The translations under genes were made by a program, and so were the position numbers. Positions 1 to 8,210 of a stretch of DNA of 16,364 nucleotides are shown here, in pieces. This DNA comes from an uncultured Porphyromonadaceae bacterium (GTDB taxonomy: Bacteria > Bacteroidota > Bacteroidia > Bacteroidales > Muribaculaceae). A model generated the notes under the pieces. That model did no database searches. It had not been told where the DNA came from and saw only the letters and a list, made by a program, of their open reading frames with translations. The DNA is taken from positions 1 through 16,364 of the forward strand of contig UROS01000035.1 of NCBI GenBank assembly GCA_900549445.1. The letters are read 5' to 3'. The stretch's first letter is position 1; every line of letters starts with the position of its first letter.

Positions 1-2385
1 GCGGTGTCCGGCGAGATGATAGCCTATTCAATGCCCGGCGGCACGTCGGGACTGCGCATTGCCTGGCGCGCGGACTCCTCTTCCGAGTGGATTCCGCTTC
101 ATTATAACTTCGTGAACAACGACTTCGGGCCGTGGGGGTCGCATAAGAAAATGTACTCTCCCAAGTTGTTCGTGAACGGTGCCGACGGGCTGTGGACGGC
201 TATATGGGACGCCACCCCCGACGGGAGCGTGACTGCAATGTCGACCACAAAGGACTTTGCAAAATGGAGCCCGCAGCGCTATTTCGCCTCGCCCCACGAC
301 CTGCCACGCGATTTATATCAGGCGAATGAATTAACACCCGATTCAGCCACAATAGAAAACGTGCGCATAGGAGGCTACGTTCAGAAAGTGCCCATGGCAC
401 TGATTAAGAAACTCACTGAATTCGTAGATCACCGCAACGAACTCGGCGCGCTTTACGGAGAACAGGCGAAAGATGACGCAACACGTTTTGCCGGTCTGAA
501 ATCACCAAAAATAACCATCACACCGCGACCGGCCGACTCGCATCCTATTTCCGACAAGCTCATAGGCATATTCTTTGAAGACATAAATTATGCCGCCGAC
601 GGCGGACTCTACGCCGAACTCGTGCAGAACCGTGATTTCGAATACACGCCTTCAGACCGCAGCGGCGACAAAAACTGGAACAGCACCACAGCGTGGACAA
701 CCAACGGCAACGGCTCATTCACCATCGACACCATAAACCCGATTCATCCGAATAATCCCCACTACGCTACAGTCATAGCCGGCAATGGAGGGATGACACT
801 CGAAAACAGCGGATTCGACGGAATTCCGGTGAAGAAAGGCGACAGCTACAACCTGTCAATGCGCGTACGCACCGACAAACCGGTCAATCTTCAGGTAAAC
901 CTTACGGCAGCCGACGGCAAAAAACTCGCCAGGAAAACCCTGAAAGTGAAACCGGGCGACTGGACAGCACTAAAGACAACGCTCAAATCAAACCAGACAT
1001 CCCCCGACGCCCGGCTCAGCATTGAAGTTCCGGCAGGCGCCGAGGCCGATTTCGACATGGTGTCGCTCTTTCCCGCCAAAACCTTCAAGGGACGCGCCAA
1101 CGGTCTGCGCAACGATCTGGCGCAGACGCTCGCCGATCTGAAACCTCGGTTTGTACGCTTTCCCGGCGGGTGCGTGGCCCATGGCAACGGCATCGACAAC
1201 ATCTACGACTGGAAAGGCTCGATAGGTCCGCTCGAAGCCCGCAAACCGCTACGCAATCTCTGGGGCTACCATCAGACCCGCGGCCTCGGCTATCATGAGT
1301 ACTTCCTTTTCTGCGAGGACTTAGGAGCAGAGCCGCTGCCGGTGCTTGCGGCAGGTGTGCCCTGCCAGAACTCCGGCGACCGCGCCCATCACTCCGACTG
1401 CGACCTGACGTCGCTCGGACAGCAGAACGGAATACCGATGGAAGAGATGCCGGCTTATATTCAGGACGTGCTCGACCTCATTGAGTATGCCAACGGCGAC
1501 GTGAATACAGAATGGGGAGCAAAGCGCGCCGAGGCCGGTCACCCCGAACCGTTCAACCTCAAATACATCGGAATAGGCAACGAGGATATGATCACCGAGG
1601 TATTCGTGCCCCGATTCAAGATGATTTACGACGCCGTGCGCAAGGCCCATCCCGAAATAACGGTAGTAGGAACAGTCGGCCCCTTCTATGAGGGAACCGA
1701 CTACGATGCCGGATGGGAACTTGCCCGCGAACTCGACATTCCGATCGTCGACGAGCATTACTATGTGGCTCCCGGCTGGCTCATATACAACAACGACTTC
1801 TACGATAAATATCCGCGCAACGCCACCAAGGTATATCTCGGCGAATACGCCTCTCATCTGCCCGGCCGACCGAGCAATATAGAGACAGCGCTGAGCGACG
1901 CCCTATATCTTACCGGAGTAGAGCGCAACGGCGATGTGGTTGAGATGACGTCGTACGCTCCCCTCCTTGCAAAAGACAACCACACGCAGTGGACACCCGA
2001 CCTCATCTACTTCAGCAACACCGAAGTGCGCCCCACAGTGGAATATGAAGTGCAGAAACTCTACGGCAACAACAGCGGCGAGACATATATCCCCGCCACG
2101 ATGACAACCGACAACGACGCCAGAAATGTTGCTGCGCGCATCGGCACCTCGATTGTAAAAGACGACGCGACGGGCGATTATATATTAAAGGTAGTAAACA
2201 TGCTTCCGGTAGCAGTAAACGCCGGCATCGACCTCTCGCCTCTCGGCATCAAAGCCAAAGATGCGAAAGCGCAGGTGCTCACGGGCGAAATCGGCTCCAC
2301 AACCGCAAAAGCCGCTGAAACAACCGTAAGTCTCCCCGACGCCACCTTCCCTCCGTACTCATTTACAGTTATCAGAATAAAATAA
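1..2385 (+). CDS. Alpha-L-arabinofuranosidase, GH51, with GH43-like N-terminal part (5' truncated)
   Basis: The gene enters from the left edge; its real start lies outside the window. Residues are counted from base 1. Residues 1-150 resemble part of a GH43-type beta-propeller (short W/D-rich repeats such as YSPKLFVNGADGLWTAIWD). From about 172 the GH51 core begins (GIFFEDINYAADGGLYAEL). It is interrupted at about 218-355 by a CBM4/9-like jelly-roll module, then resumes as the barrel (FVRFPGG near 387). The acid/base is E528 in IGIGNED and the nucleophile is probably E615 in YLGEYASH. The last 140 residues form the usual C-terminal beta domain. GH51 enzymes remove terminal arabinofuranose from arabinan or arabinoxylan, probably in the periplasm or at the cell surface here. 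The gene ends 21 nt before the nuclease gene, so the two may share a transcript. The family call is firm; the N-terminal domain call is tentative. Confidence 0.9.
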   Translation, partial: AVSGEMIAYSMPGGTSGLRIAWRADSSSEWIPLHYNFVNNDFGPWGSHKKMYSPKLFVNGADGLWTAIWDATPDGSVTAMSTTKDFAKWSPQRYFASPHDLPRDLYQANELTPDSATIENVRIGGYVQKVPMALIKKLTEFVDHRNELGALYGEQAKDDATRFAGLKSPKITITPRPADSHPISDKLIGIFFEDINYAADGGLYAELVQNRDFEYTPSDRSGDKNWNSTTAWTTNGNGSFTIDTINPIHPNNPHYATVIAGNGGMTLENSGFDGIPVKKGDSYNLSMRVRTDKPVNLQVNLTAADGKKLARKTLKVKPGDWTALKTTLKSNQTSPDARLSIEVPAGAEADFDMVSLFPAKTFKGRANGLRNDLAQTLADLKPRFVRFPGGCVAHGNGIDNIYDWKGSIGPLEARKPLRNLWGYHQTRGLGYHEYFLFCEDLGAEPLPVLAAGVPCQNSGDRAHHSDCDLTSLGQQNGIPMEEMPAYIQDVLDLIEYANGDVNTEWGAKRAEAGHPEPFNLKYIGIGNEDMITEVFVPRFKMIYDAVRKAHPEITVVGTVGPFYEGTDYDAGWELARELDIPIVDEHYYVAPGWLIYNNDFYDKYPRNATKVYLGEYASHLPGRPSNIETALSDALYLTGVERNGDVVEMTSYAPLLAKDNHTQWTPDLIYFSNTEVRPTVEYEVQKLYGNNSGETYIPATMTTDNDARNVAARIGTSIVKDDATGDYILKVVNMLPVAVNAGIDLSPLGIKAKDAKAQVLTGEIGSTTAKAAETTVSLPDATFPPYSFTVIRIK

Positions 2386-2406
2386 GTGCCATAATCCAAA
2401 ACGGTA

Positions 2407-4821
2407 ATGAAAAAAAGAAATTTCAAATTCATTACATCTCTCCTTATCGCTCTCTCCCTTCCGCTTTCGTCATATCCGGCAGAGCCTTCGGGCTATTACA
2501 GCGACGCCGAGGGCAAGTGCGGCAAAAGCCTTCTGAGCTCGCTCAACAGCAAAATCAGCTCCCATACCAACGTTGGATACGACGGACTTTGGAACGTGTA
2601 TAAGAAATCGGATGTCCGTGCCGACGGAACATTGTGGGACATCTACAGTACCAAAGCGTGGCCCGGCAACTTCTCCAAATGCGGCAACTATAAAAAAGTA
2701 GGCGACTGCGTGAACCGCGAGCACTCCCTGCCAAAAAGCTGGTGGGGAGGCGGCAAAAGCGCGCAGTACTCCGACGCCTTCCACCTCTATCCCACCGACG
2801 GCAAGGTCAACGGCCAGCGCTCCAACTTTCCGTTCGGAGAATGCAAAAACGGTACAGCACTCGCATCAAACGGCAGTGTAAAGCCTTTGGGCAAACTCGG
2901 CTCATGCACCTTCGCAGGCTTCTCCGGCACGGTATTCGAACCCGACGACGAGTATAAGGGCGATCTCGCCCGCAGCTACTTCTATATGGCTGCATGCTAC
3001 AACGGCATAATCGGAGGATGGACCTCGGGAAACGGCAATCAGTTCTTTGCAGGCAACAGTTTCCCGGTTTTCAAGACCTGGGCAATCAACCTTCTGCTCA
3101 AATGGCACCGTCAGGATCCGGTGAGCCAGAAAGAAATCGACCGCAACGAAGCCATCTACGGTTTCCAGCATAACCGCAACCCGTTCATCGACCATCCCGA
3201 ACTCGCCGAACACATCTGGGGTGACAAATCAACTGTCGGCTGGAAGGCCGGAGGAGTTGTCGAGCCTAAAATAGCAACACCCGTCAGCGGTACTACAATA
3301 AATCTCGGCATGACCGGCAAAGGGGTTGAATGTTCGACCGGAGTAACCGTGAAAGGTACCGGACTTACGGCCGACGCTACTGTCAGCGTTGCGGGTACGG
3401 GATTCAGCGTGTCGGCGCGCACTCTCTCCGCCGCCGCCATAAACTCGGCAGCGGGTACGCCTCTTAAAATCGCGTACAGCTCCAGCTCAACCGGCAAAGC
3501 GAACGGCACACTTACCATCAGTTCCGGCGATGCCCGGACATCGGTCTCTCTTACCGCCGAAGTGGTAGACGGCATACCTGCCCTGCAGGCCACCGAGGTA
3601 GGCGAAGACCGTTTCGACGCCAATTGGGTTGCTGTCGACCCGTCGGGGACAGTCTACGATCTTCACGTAGAGTGCGGCGGCACGGCAATAGCCGGTTATC
3701 CCAAGCAGGTGCTTTCCGACGATGAGAACTGGACCGTCGACGGTCTTACTCCCGGCAGCACTTATACATATTATATATTGTGCGGCAGCCGCAGCAGCAA
3801 CCGCGTGGAGGTGACTACACTTGTGCCCGTTCCGACAATACAGTTTCTCTTCGACGGCGAACTGTACTTCACTGCTGAACCCGGCCAACCTTCCGAAGTG
3901 GCTGAAATACTGATGGAGGCTGAAAACATCGACGGTGACATAACGCTGAGCGTGGATGCGCCCTTCGAACTCAGCACCGACAAAACCAACTGGAACACCG
4001 CCATAACGCTCGCCCCCGACGAAGACCGCTTCTACATGCGCCTGAAGAGTTCTACCGAGGGCACCTTCTCTACAGAACTGACAGCGACTGCCGGGGCCTA
4101 CACAAACGACGACGTGACAGTTGACGGCACCGTGTCGTCCTCCCCCACTTTCTTCGAAAACTTTGAAAAAGACGGTGGTTCGGGCTACAACACCTCCGGA
4201 TTCAGCTACGAGGGCGCGGCAACAACATGGTATCTCAAGAATGCCGGCGTGTTCGGCGACTCACGCGACATCCATACCGGCACCCACGGACTCCGCACCG
4301 GAAAATCGTCGGCAACGGATGCCACGGCGGAGATGACGCAGGGCAAAGAGCACGGCGCAGGCATCGTAACGCTGTGGGCTAAAGCCTGGCAGGGCGAGAG
4401 CGGAACCGTGCGTCTCGACTACTCTGCCGATGCCGGAATCACCTGGAACGAGGCTGCGCGGTTTGAAGTAGGCGATAAGGAGTGGGAACAGTTCAAGGCC
4501 ACCGTCAACACACCCGGAGAGGTCCGCATACGCCTTGTAAGAACCTCAGGCGGCCGAATCGGCATTGACGACATTGAAATCACCGACTACACCATCAGCG
4601 CCGTAGGAGAACTCGAATATCACACCTGGGACGCTTTCTGCCGCAATTCGGCTCTCGTAATCGAAAATTTCGGCGGGACAGCCGACGCTCTGGTCTACGG
4701 AACCGACGGCATAACGTGGTTTAACGACTCAGTGGCCAACGGCGACACCACTATTACCTTACCCGCAGGCCTTTACATCGTTGTCATCAACGATTTCGCA
4801 CGCCGGGTTCTCGTGAAATAA
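2407..4821 (+). CDS. Secreted endonuclease I-family nuclease with Ig/FN3-like and T9SS-like C-terminal domains
   Basis: This 804-residue protein has a signal peptide (about 1-25, basic start then hydrophobic run, cut near SYPA). The nuclease domain (about 30-280) belongs to the endonuclease I/NucM family. It shows the beta-beta-alpha-metal motif NREHSLPKSWW (H106), FHLYPTDGKVNGQRSN (125-140) and the closing motif DRNEAIYGFQHNRNPFIDHPE starting at 245 (metal-site region). Downstream are an Ig-like region (about 287-387), an FN3-like domain (388-470), a second Ig-like region (471-577), a jelly-roll domain (about 580-725, ending GRIGIDDIEI) and a C-terminal segment ending GLYIVVINDFARRVLVK. That ending matches type IX secretion sorting domains. 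The nuclease likely degrades extracellular DNA or RNA non-specifically. It is far longer than the roughly 250-residue single-domain family members. The ATG at 2407 is chosen because the signal peptide follows directly. Confidence 0.9.
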   Translation: MKKRNFKFITSLLIALSLPLSSYPAEPSGYYSDAEGKCGKSLLSSLNSKISSHTNVGYDGLWNVYKKSDVRADGTLWDIYSTKAWPGNFSKCGNYKKVGDCVNREHSLPKSWWGGGKSAQYSDAFHLYPTDGKVNGQRSNFPFGECKNGTALASNGSVKPLGKLGSCTFAGFSGTVFEPDDEYKGDLARSYFYMAACYNGIIGGWTSGNGNQFFAGNSFPVFKTWAINLLLKWHRQDPVSQKEIDRNEAIYGFQHNRNPFIDHPELAEHIWGDKSTVGWKAGGVVEPKIATPVSGTTINLGMTGKGVECSTGVTVKGTGLTADATVSVAGTGFSVSARTLSAAAINSAAGTPLKIAYSSSSTGKANGTLTISSGDARTSVSLTAEVVDGIPALQATEVGEDRFDANWVAVDPSGTVYDLHVECGGTAIAGYPKQVLSDDENWTVDGLTPGSTYTYYILCGSRSSNRVEVTTLVPVPTIQFLFDGELYFTAEPGQPSEVAEILMEAENIDGDITLSVDAPFELSTDKTNWNTAITLAPDEDRFYMRLKSSTEGTFSTELTATAGAYTNDDVTVDGTVSSSPTFFENFEKDGGSGYNTSGFSYEGAATTWYLKNAGVFGDSRDIHTGTHGLRTGKSSATDATAEMTQGKEHGAGIVTLWAKAWQGESGTVRLDYSADAGITWNEAARFEVGDKEWEQFKATVNTPGEVRIRLVRTSGGRIGIDDIEITDYTISAVGELEYHTWDAFCRNSALVIENFGGTADALVYGTDGITWFNDSVANGDTTITLPAGLYIVVINDFARRVLVK

Positions 4822-4840
4822 ACTTATCCTCAAACTCAAA

Positions 4841-4877
4841 GCCGGATCGGGGCAAATAGTTCCGATCCGGCTTTTTT
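4841..4877 (+). terminator. Rho-independent terminator after the nuclease gene
   Basis: A perfect 10-bp stem (GCCGGATCGG at 4841-4850 with CCGATCCGGC at 4862-4871) and an 11-nt loop are followed by six T (4872-4877). It lies 19 nt after the nuclease stop codon and separates it from the next gene. Confidence 0.92.
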
Positions 4878-4958
4878 AGATAAATTAGCAACATCCACGA
4901 GGGTAAAACCGAAAAATAATTGTTAAGAATATATTGCAATTTCATACTAAAAATAATC

Positions 4959-6716
4959 ATGATCCAACTTAAAGACATCCATTCACCCGCCGACATAAAG
5001 AAGCTGGCCGTAAATGAGTTGCCCGATCTTTGCGAAGAACTCCGCGCGGTGCTTGCCCGAAAACTCGGACGCCACGGAGGCCACGTGGGGCCCAATCTCG
5101 GAGTAGTCGAAGCTACGGTAGCACTCCATTACGTGTTTGACGCACCTGCCGACAAGATTGTGTTCGACGTATCGCACCAGAGCTACGTCCACAAGATGCT
5201 GACCGGACGAATCGAAGCGTTTCTCGACCCGAAAGACTACAATAACGTGAGCGGATACACGTCGCCTGACGAATCGCCCGAATACGACCTTTTCGAACTT
5301 GGCCACACCTCCACGTCGATATCCCTCGCAACCGGTCTCGCCAAAGCCCGCGACCTGCGGGGCGACAAAGAAAACGTGGTGGCTTTCATCGGCGACGGCT
5401 CGCTCGGAGGCGGCGAAGCACTCGAAGGACTTGATTTCGGCGGCACACTCGGGTCGAATTTCATAGTGATCGTCAACGACAACCAGATGTCGATAGCCGA
5501 GAACCACGGCGCCCTCTACGAAGACCTGCGCCGGCTGCGTGAATCGGACGGCACCTCGGAACAGAACATTTTCAAATCGTTCGGCTACAGGTATCTGTAT
5601 GTGGCCGACGGCAACAACGTCGAAGAACTCGTCAAGGCCTTCAGGATGGTCAGGGATTCCGCATCGCCGATAGTAGTGCACATCAATACCATAAAGGGCA
5701 AAGGACTCCCCGTGGCAGAGCGTGAAAAGGAAAAGTTCCATTACAGCGCCCCGTTCGATCTGAAGAGCGGTGCTCCACTTTCGCCCGACAACAGCATGGA
5801 CTACGGCGATATCTTCACGCTCCACATGATCCGTAAGGTACACGACGACCCGAAAGTTGTAGTAATGACCGCAGCCACTCCCGGAGCGTATGGATTCACA
5901 CCCGACCGCCGGAAGGCATGCGGCGACCGGTTTGTCGACGTGGGCATCTGCGAACAGCAGGCTTGCGGAATGGCGGCAGGACTCGCCAAAGGAGGAATGC
6001 GCCCGGTTTTCGGTGTGGTGAGCACCTTCCTGCAGCGCGCTTACGACCAGCTCGAACAGGATATTTCCATCAACCGGCAGCCGGTAACCATCGTGACGTT
6101 TGCCAACGGCGTATGGGGCATACCCGACGTAACTCACCTCGGCATTTTCGACATCACCATGCTTTCGAATATCGCCGGACTGACATATCTGGCGCCGACC
6201 TGCAAGGAAGAATACCTTGCAATGATCGACTGGGCGATGACGCAGACCGAGGGTCCGGTGGCCGTACGCACTCCGGGGGGCGCAGTGGTGGAATCAGGAC
6301 TCGAATTTCCTGCTGACTATTCCGATCTGAGCTACAACGTCCGCCGCCGCGGCAGCCGGGTGGCCATAATAGCGGAAGGAGCGTTCTTCCGGTTGGGCGA
6401 GCAGGCAGCCGACCTTCTCGCTGAAAAAGGAATCGAGCCGACTCTGATTTCGCCGCGTGTGCTCAGCAGTGTCGACGGGAAGACACTCGATACCCTGCGC
6501 GATTACGAACTTGTGGTGACAATGGAAGACGGCATACTCGACGGCGGCTTCGGACAGAAAGTAGCGGCGTATCTCGGCGAGGCACCGGTGAAAGTGAAAT
6601 GCCTCGGATTAAGGAAAGAGTTCATAGACCGCTACAATGCGTCGGAAATCATTCGTCGGAACGGACTCGCTCCCGATCAGGTGGCCGACATGGTTGCCAA
6701 AGAACTCGCGATATGA
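4959..6716 (+). CDS. 1-deoxy-D-xylulose-5-phosphate synthase-like ThDP enzyme (transketolase fold)
   Basis: This 585-residue protein aligns along its length with DXP synthase, which joins pyruvate and glyceraldehyde 3-phosphate for isoprenoid, thiamine and pyridoxal synthesis. Visible features: GGHVGPNLG (H42, matching E. coli H49), DVSHQSYVHK (H73, matching H80), the ThDP/Mg motif from GDGSLGGG (145-152) to NDN (173-175), E332 in DVGICEQQ (matching E370), STFLQRAYDQ (355-364) and H393 (matching H431). However, Y392, R420 and R478 of E. coli DXS appear as V354, A382 and G440, and D427 is displaced by one. It is also shorter than the usual 620-640 residues. The start is ATG 4959; an upstream TTG at 4920 adds an unconserved-looking tail. 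A terminator lies before it and the trp promoter after it, so it is probably a single-gene unit; I see no convincing promoter. The fold is certain; DXS activity is doubtful. Confidence 0.85.
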   Translation: MIQLKDIHSPADIKKLAVNELPDLCEELRAVLARKLGRHGGHVGPNLGVVEATVALHYVFDAPADKIVFDVSHQSYVHKMLTGRIEAFLDPKDYNNVSGYTSPDESPEYDLFELGHTSTSISLATGLAKARDLRGDKENVVAFIGDGSLGGGEALEGLDFGGTLGSNFIVIVNDNQMSIAENHGALYEDLRRLRESDGTSEQNIFKSFGYRYLYVADGNNVEELVKAFRMVRDSASPIVVHINTIKGKGLPVAEREKEKFHYSAPFDLKSGAPLSPDNSMDYGDIFTLHMIRKVHDDPKVVVMTAATPGAYGFTPDRRKACGDRFVDVGICEQQACGMAAGLAKGGMRPVFGVVSTFLQRAYDQLEQDISINRQPVTIVTFANGVWGIPDVTHLGIFDITMLSNIAGLTYLAPTCKEEYLAMIDWAMTQTEGPVAVRTPGGAVVESGLEFPADYSDLSYNVRRRGSRVAIIAEGAFFRLGEQAADLLAEKGIEPTLISPRVLSSVDGKTLDTLRDYELVVTMEDGILDGGFGQKVAAYLGEAPVKVKCLGLRKEFIDRYNASEIIRRNGLAPDQVADMVAKELAI

Positions 6717-6793
6717 AAATTGCCATTAAAATCGCATAATCTCTGACTTTCATCAATAATTTTCCTCGAAATTTCAATTTTTTGCTCAGATTA

Positions 6794-6825
6794 TTTGCTT
6801 ATTTAAAAATTAAGTGATAGTTTTG
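6794..6825 (+). promoter_or_regulatory. Promoter of the trp operon (Bacteroidota sigma-ABfr type)
   Basis: The -33 element TTTG (6794-6797) is followed by 20 bp and the -7 element TAGTTTTG (6818-6825), an exact TAnnTTTG match. Transcription should begin near 6832, about 20 nt before the leader peptide ATG. Confidence 0.82.
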
Positions 6826-6850
6826 CAGCTACAGAACAAGAGAAACTCGT

Positions 6851-6916
6851 ATGAACAGCCTTTTCAATAACAATAATTATTGGTGGCGCATCGGTTACTT
6901 TCACCGATGGCAATGA
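6851..6916 (+). CDS. trpL: trp operon leader peptide
   Basis: A 21-codon reading frame starts about 20 nt after the predicted transcription start and is too short for routine gene calling. It encodes tandem Trp codons at 6881-6886 (residues 11-12) and a third Trp codon at 6908-6910, and ends with TGA at 6914. Seven of its 21 residues are aromatic (F5, Y10, W11, W12, Y16, F17, W20). Translation acts as the Trp-tRNA sensor: stalling at the paired Trp codons covers the first hairpin arm (6889-6895) and frees the second (6903-6911). Completing translation to the stop covers the second arm. No Shine-Dalgarno site is seen, as expected in Bacteroidota. It matches what I recall of the Rfam class Bacteroid-trp RNA. 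Confidence 0.85.
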   Translation: MNSLFNNNNYWWRIGYFHRWQ

Positions 6917-7000
6917 TTCCTGTTCTCATTTCAAGGATAATTATTAAGATATTAAGCTATAGATTCACGGCGGCCATCGATTTTATCGGTGGCCGTTTTT
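6889..7000 (+). promoter_or_regulatory. trp attenuator (Bacteroid-trp-type leader RNA)
   Basis: Four segments form a classical attenuator. Segment 1 (CATCGGT, 6889-6895) pairs with segment 2 (ACCGATG, 6903-6909). Segment 2, as CGATGGC (6905-6911), also pairs with segment 3 GCCATCG (6973-6979) to make the antiterminator. Segment 3 within 6971-6981 pairs with segment 4 (6985-6995) to make the terminator. Low Trp-tRNA favours 2:3 and readthrough; ample Trp-tRNA favours 3:4 and termination. About 60 nt of AT-rich sequence separates segments 2 and 3, with no obvious stable fold. Confidence 0.88.
6971..7000 (+). terminator. Attenuator terminator upstream of trpB
   Basis: An 11-bp stem (6971-6981 with 6985-6995, one G-U pair) with a TTT loop is followed by five T (6996-7000). 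It ends 18 nt before the trpB start and overlaps a rejected GTG start at 6989. Confidence 0.92.
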
Positions 7001-7018
7001 CATTTTCTACTTTCAACT

Positions 7019-8206
7019 ATGACAACATTCAAATCACCGCTTCCAGTTGACGACGACGGATTCTACGGAGAATTCGGGGGAGCCTATATCCCCGAGATTC
7101 TTCACTCCAACGTGGAGAATCTGCGCCGGGCCTTCTACAGCTATGCCGACGACCCGGATTTCAAGACCGAATTCAGCCGTCTGATGCGCGACTACGTAGG
7201 ACGCCCGTCGCCACTCTATCATGCCGAAAATCTCAGTCGCCTTTACAGCACAAACGTGTATCTCAAGCGCGAGGATCTCAACCACACAGGCGCCCACAAA
7301 ATAAATAATGCCATAGGCTCTGCTCTTTTGGCTAAAAGGATGAAAAAAACGCGAATTATCGCAGAAACAGGAGCCGGACAGCACGGCGTAGCCACAGCAA
7401 CCGTGTGCGCTCTGATGGGAATGGAGTGCGTGGTCTATATGGGAGCCACAGACGTAGCCCGCCAGCAACCGAACGTGGAGCGCATGAGGATGCTCGGAGC
7501 GAAGGTCGTATCCGTCGAGTCGGGCAACAAAACTCTCAAAGATGCAACCAATGAGGCCATCCGCGACTGGTGCTGCCACCCCGACAGCTTCTACATAATC
7601 GGGAGCACCGTCGGGCCTCATCCCTACCCTGAGATGGTGGCGCGGTTTCAGTCGGTCATTTCGGAGGAAATACGCAGGCAACTGCTCGACAAGATAGGCC
7701 GTGAGACTCCCGACTACGTGATTGCATGCGTGGGAGGTGGCAGCAACGCCGCCGGAGCTTTCTATCATTTCATTAACGAACCCACCGTTCGCCTTATCGC
7801 CGCCGAGGCAGCGGGAAAGGGAATCGGTACCGGTCAGACTGCCGCCACAATCCATGTCGGCTCGGAGGGAATAATCCACGGTGCCCGGACTCTGGTCATG
7901 CAGACCACCGACGGACAAATTGTTGAACCCTATTCCATATCGGCCGGCCTCGATTATCCCGGCATCGGCCCGCTCCACGCTTTCCTCGCGACATCGGGGC
8001 GCGCCGAGGTGCTTGCCGTAACCGATACAGAGGCGCTCGACGCCGCACTGACACTTACCCGCGTGGAAGGCATCATACCGGCTCTCGAGAGCGCCCACGC
8101 CCTGGCAGTGCTCCGCCGGAAAAAATTCAGACCGGACGATACCGTTGTTATAAATCTCTCCGGACGCGGCGACAAAGACCTTCATACTTACCTCAAATAT
8201 CTCTGA
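7019..8206 (+). CDS. trpB: Tryptophan synthase beta subunit
   Basis: This 395-residue pyridoxal-phosphate enzyme condenses indole with serine to give tryptophan, as the alpha2-beta2 complex with TrpA in the cytoplasm. Seen directly: the PLP lysine K94 in LNHTGAHKINNA, catalytic E116 in AETGAGQHG, the phosphate-binding GGGSNAAG (near 240) and C-terminal SGRGDKD. Length and motifs fit the standard TrpB1 class. It is first in the operon, as usual in Bacteroidota, directly behind the attenuator. An in-frame GTG at 6989 would extend the protein but lies inside the terminator stem, so ATG 7019 is chosen. The gap to trpE is 4 nt. Confidence 0.97.
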   Translation: MTTFKSPLPVDDDGFYGEFGGAYIPEILHSNVENLRRAFYSYADDPDFKTEFSRLMRDYVGRPSPLYHAENLSRLYSTNVYLKREDLNHTGAHKINNAIGSALLAKRMKKTRIIAETGAGQHGVATATVCALMGMECVVYMGATDVARQQPNVERMRMLGAKVVSVESGNKTLKDATNEAIRDWCCHPDSFYIIGSTVGPHPYPEMVARFQSVISEEIRRQLLDKIGRETPDYVIACVGGGSNAAGAFYHFINEPTVRLIAAEAAGKGIGTGQTAATIHVGSEGIIHGARTLVMQTTDGQIVEPYSISAGLDYPGIGPLHAFLATSGRAEVLAVTDTEALDAALTLTRVEGIIPALESAHALAVLRRKKFRPDDTVVINLSGRGDKDLHTYLKYL

Positions 8207-8210
8207 CAAA

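Noticed and set aside
4920..4958. TTG start extending the DXS-like protein by 13 residues
   Set aside because: The extension is AT-rich and atypical; ATG 4959 begins right before the family-like N-terminus.
4983..6137. Long antisense reading frame opposite the DXS-like gene
   Set aside because: A shadow of the real gene's codon bias; no family motifs, and the sense frame is unmistakable.
6717..6793. Terminator after the DXS-like gene
   Set aside because: Only a short GAAATTTC self-complement with no loop near a T-run; too weak to call.
6989..7018. GTG start extending trpB by 10 residues
   Set aside because: It lies inside the terminator stem, and the ATG at 7019 gives the normal TrpB N-terminus.
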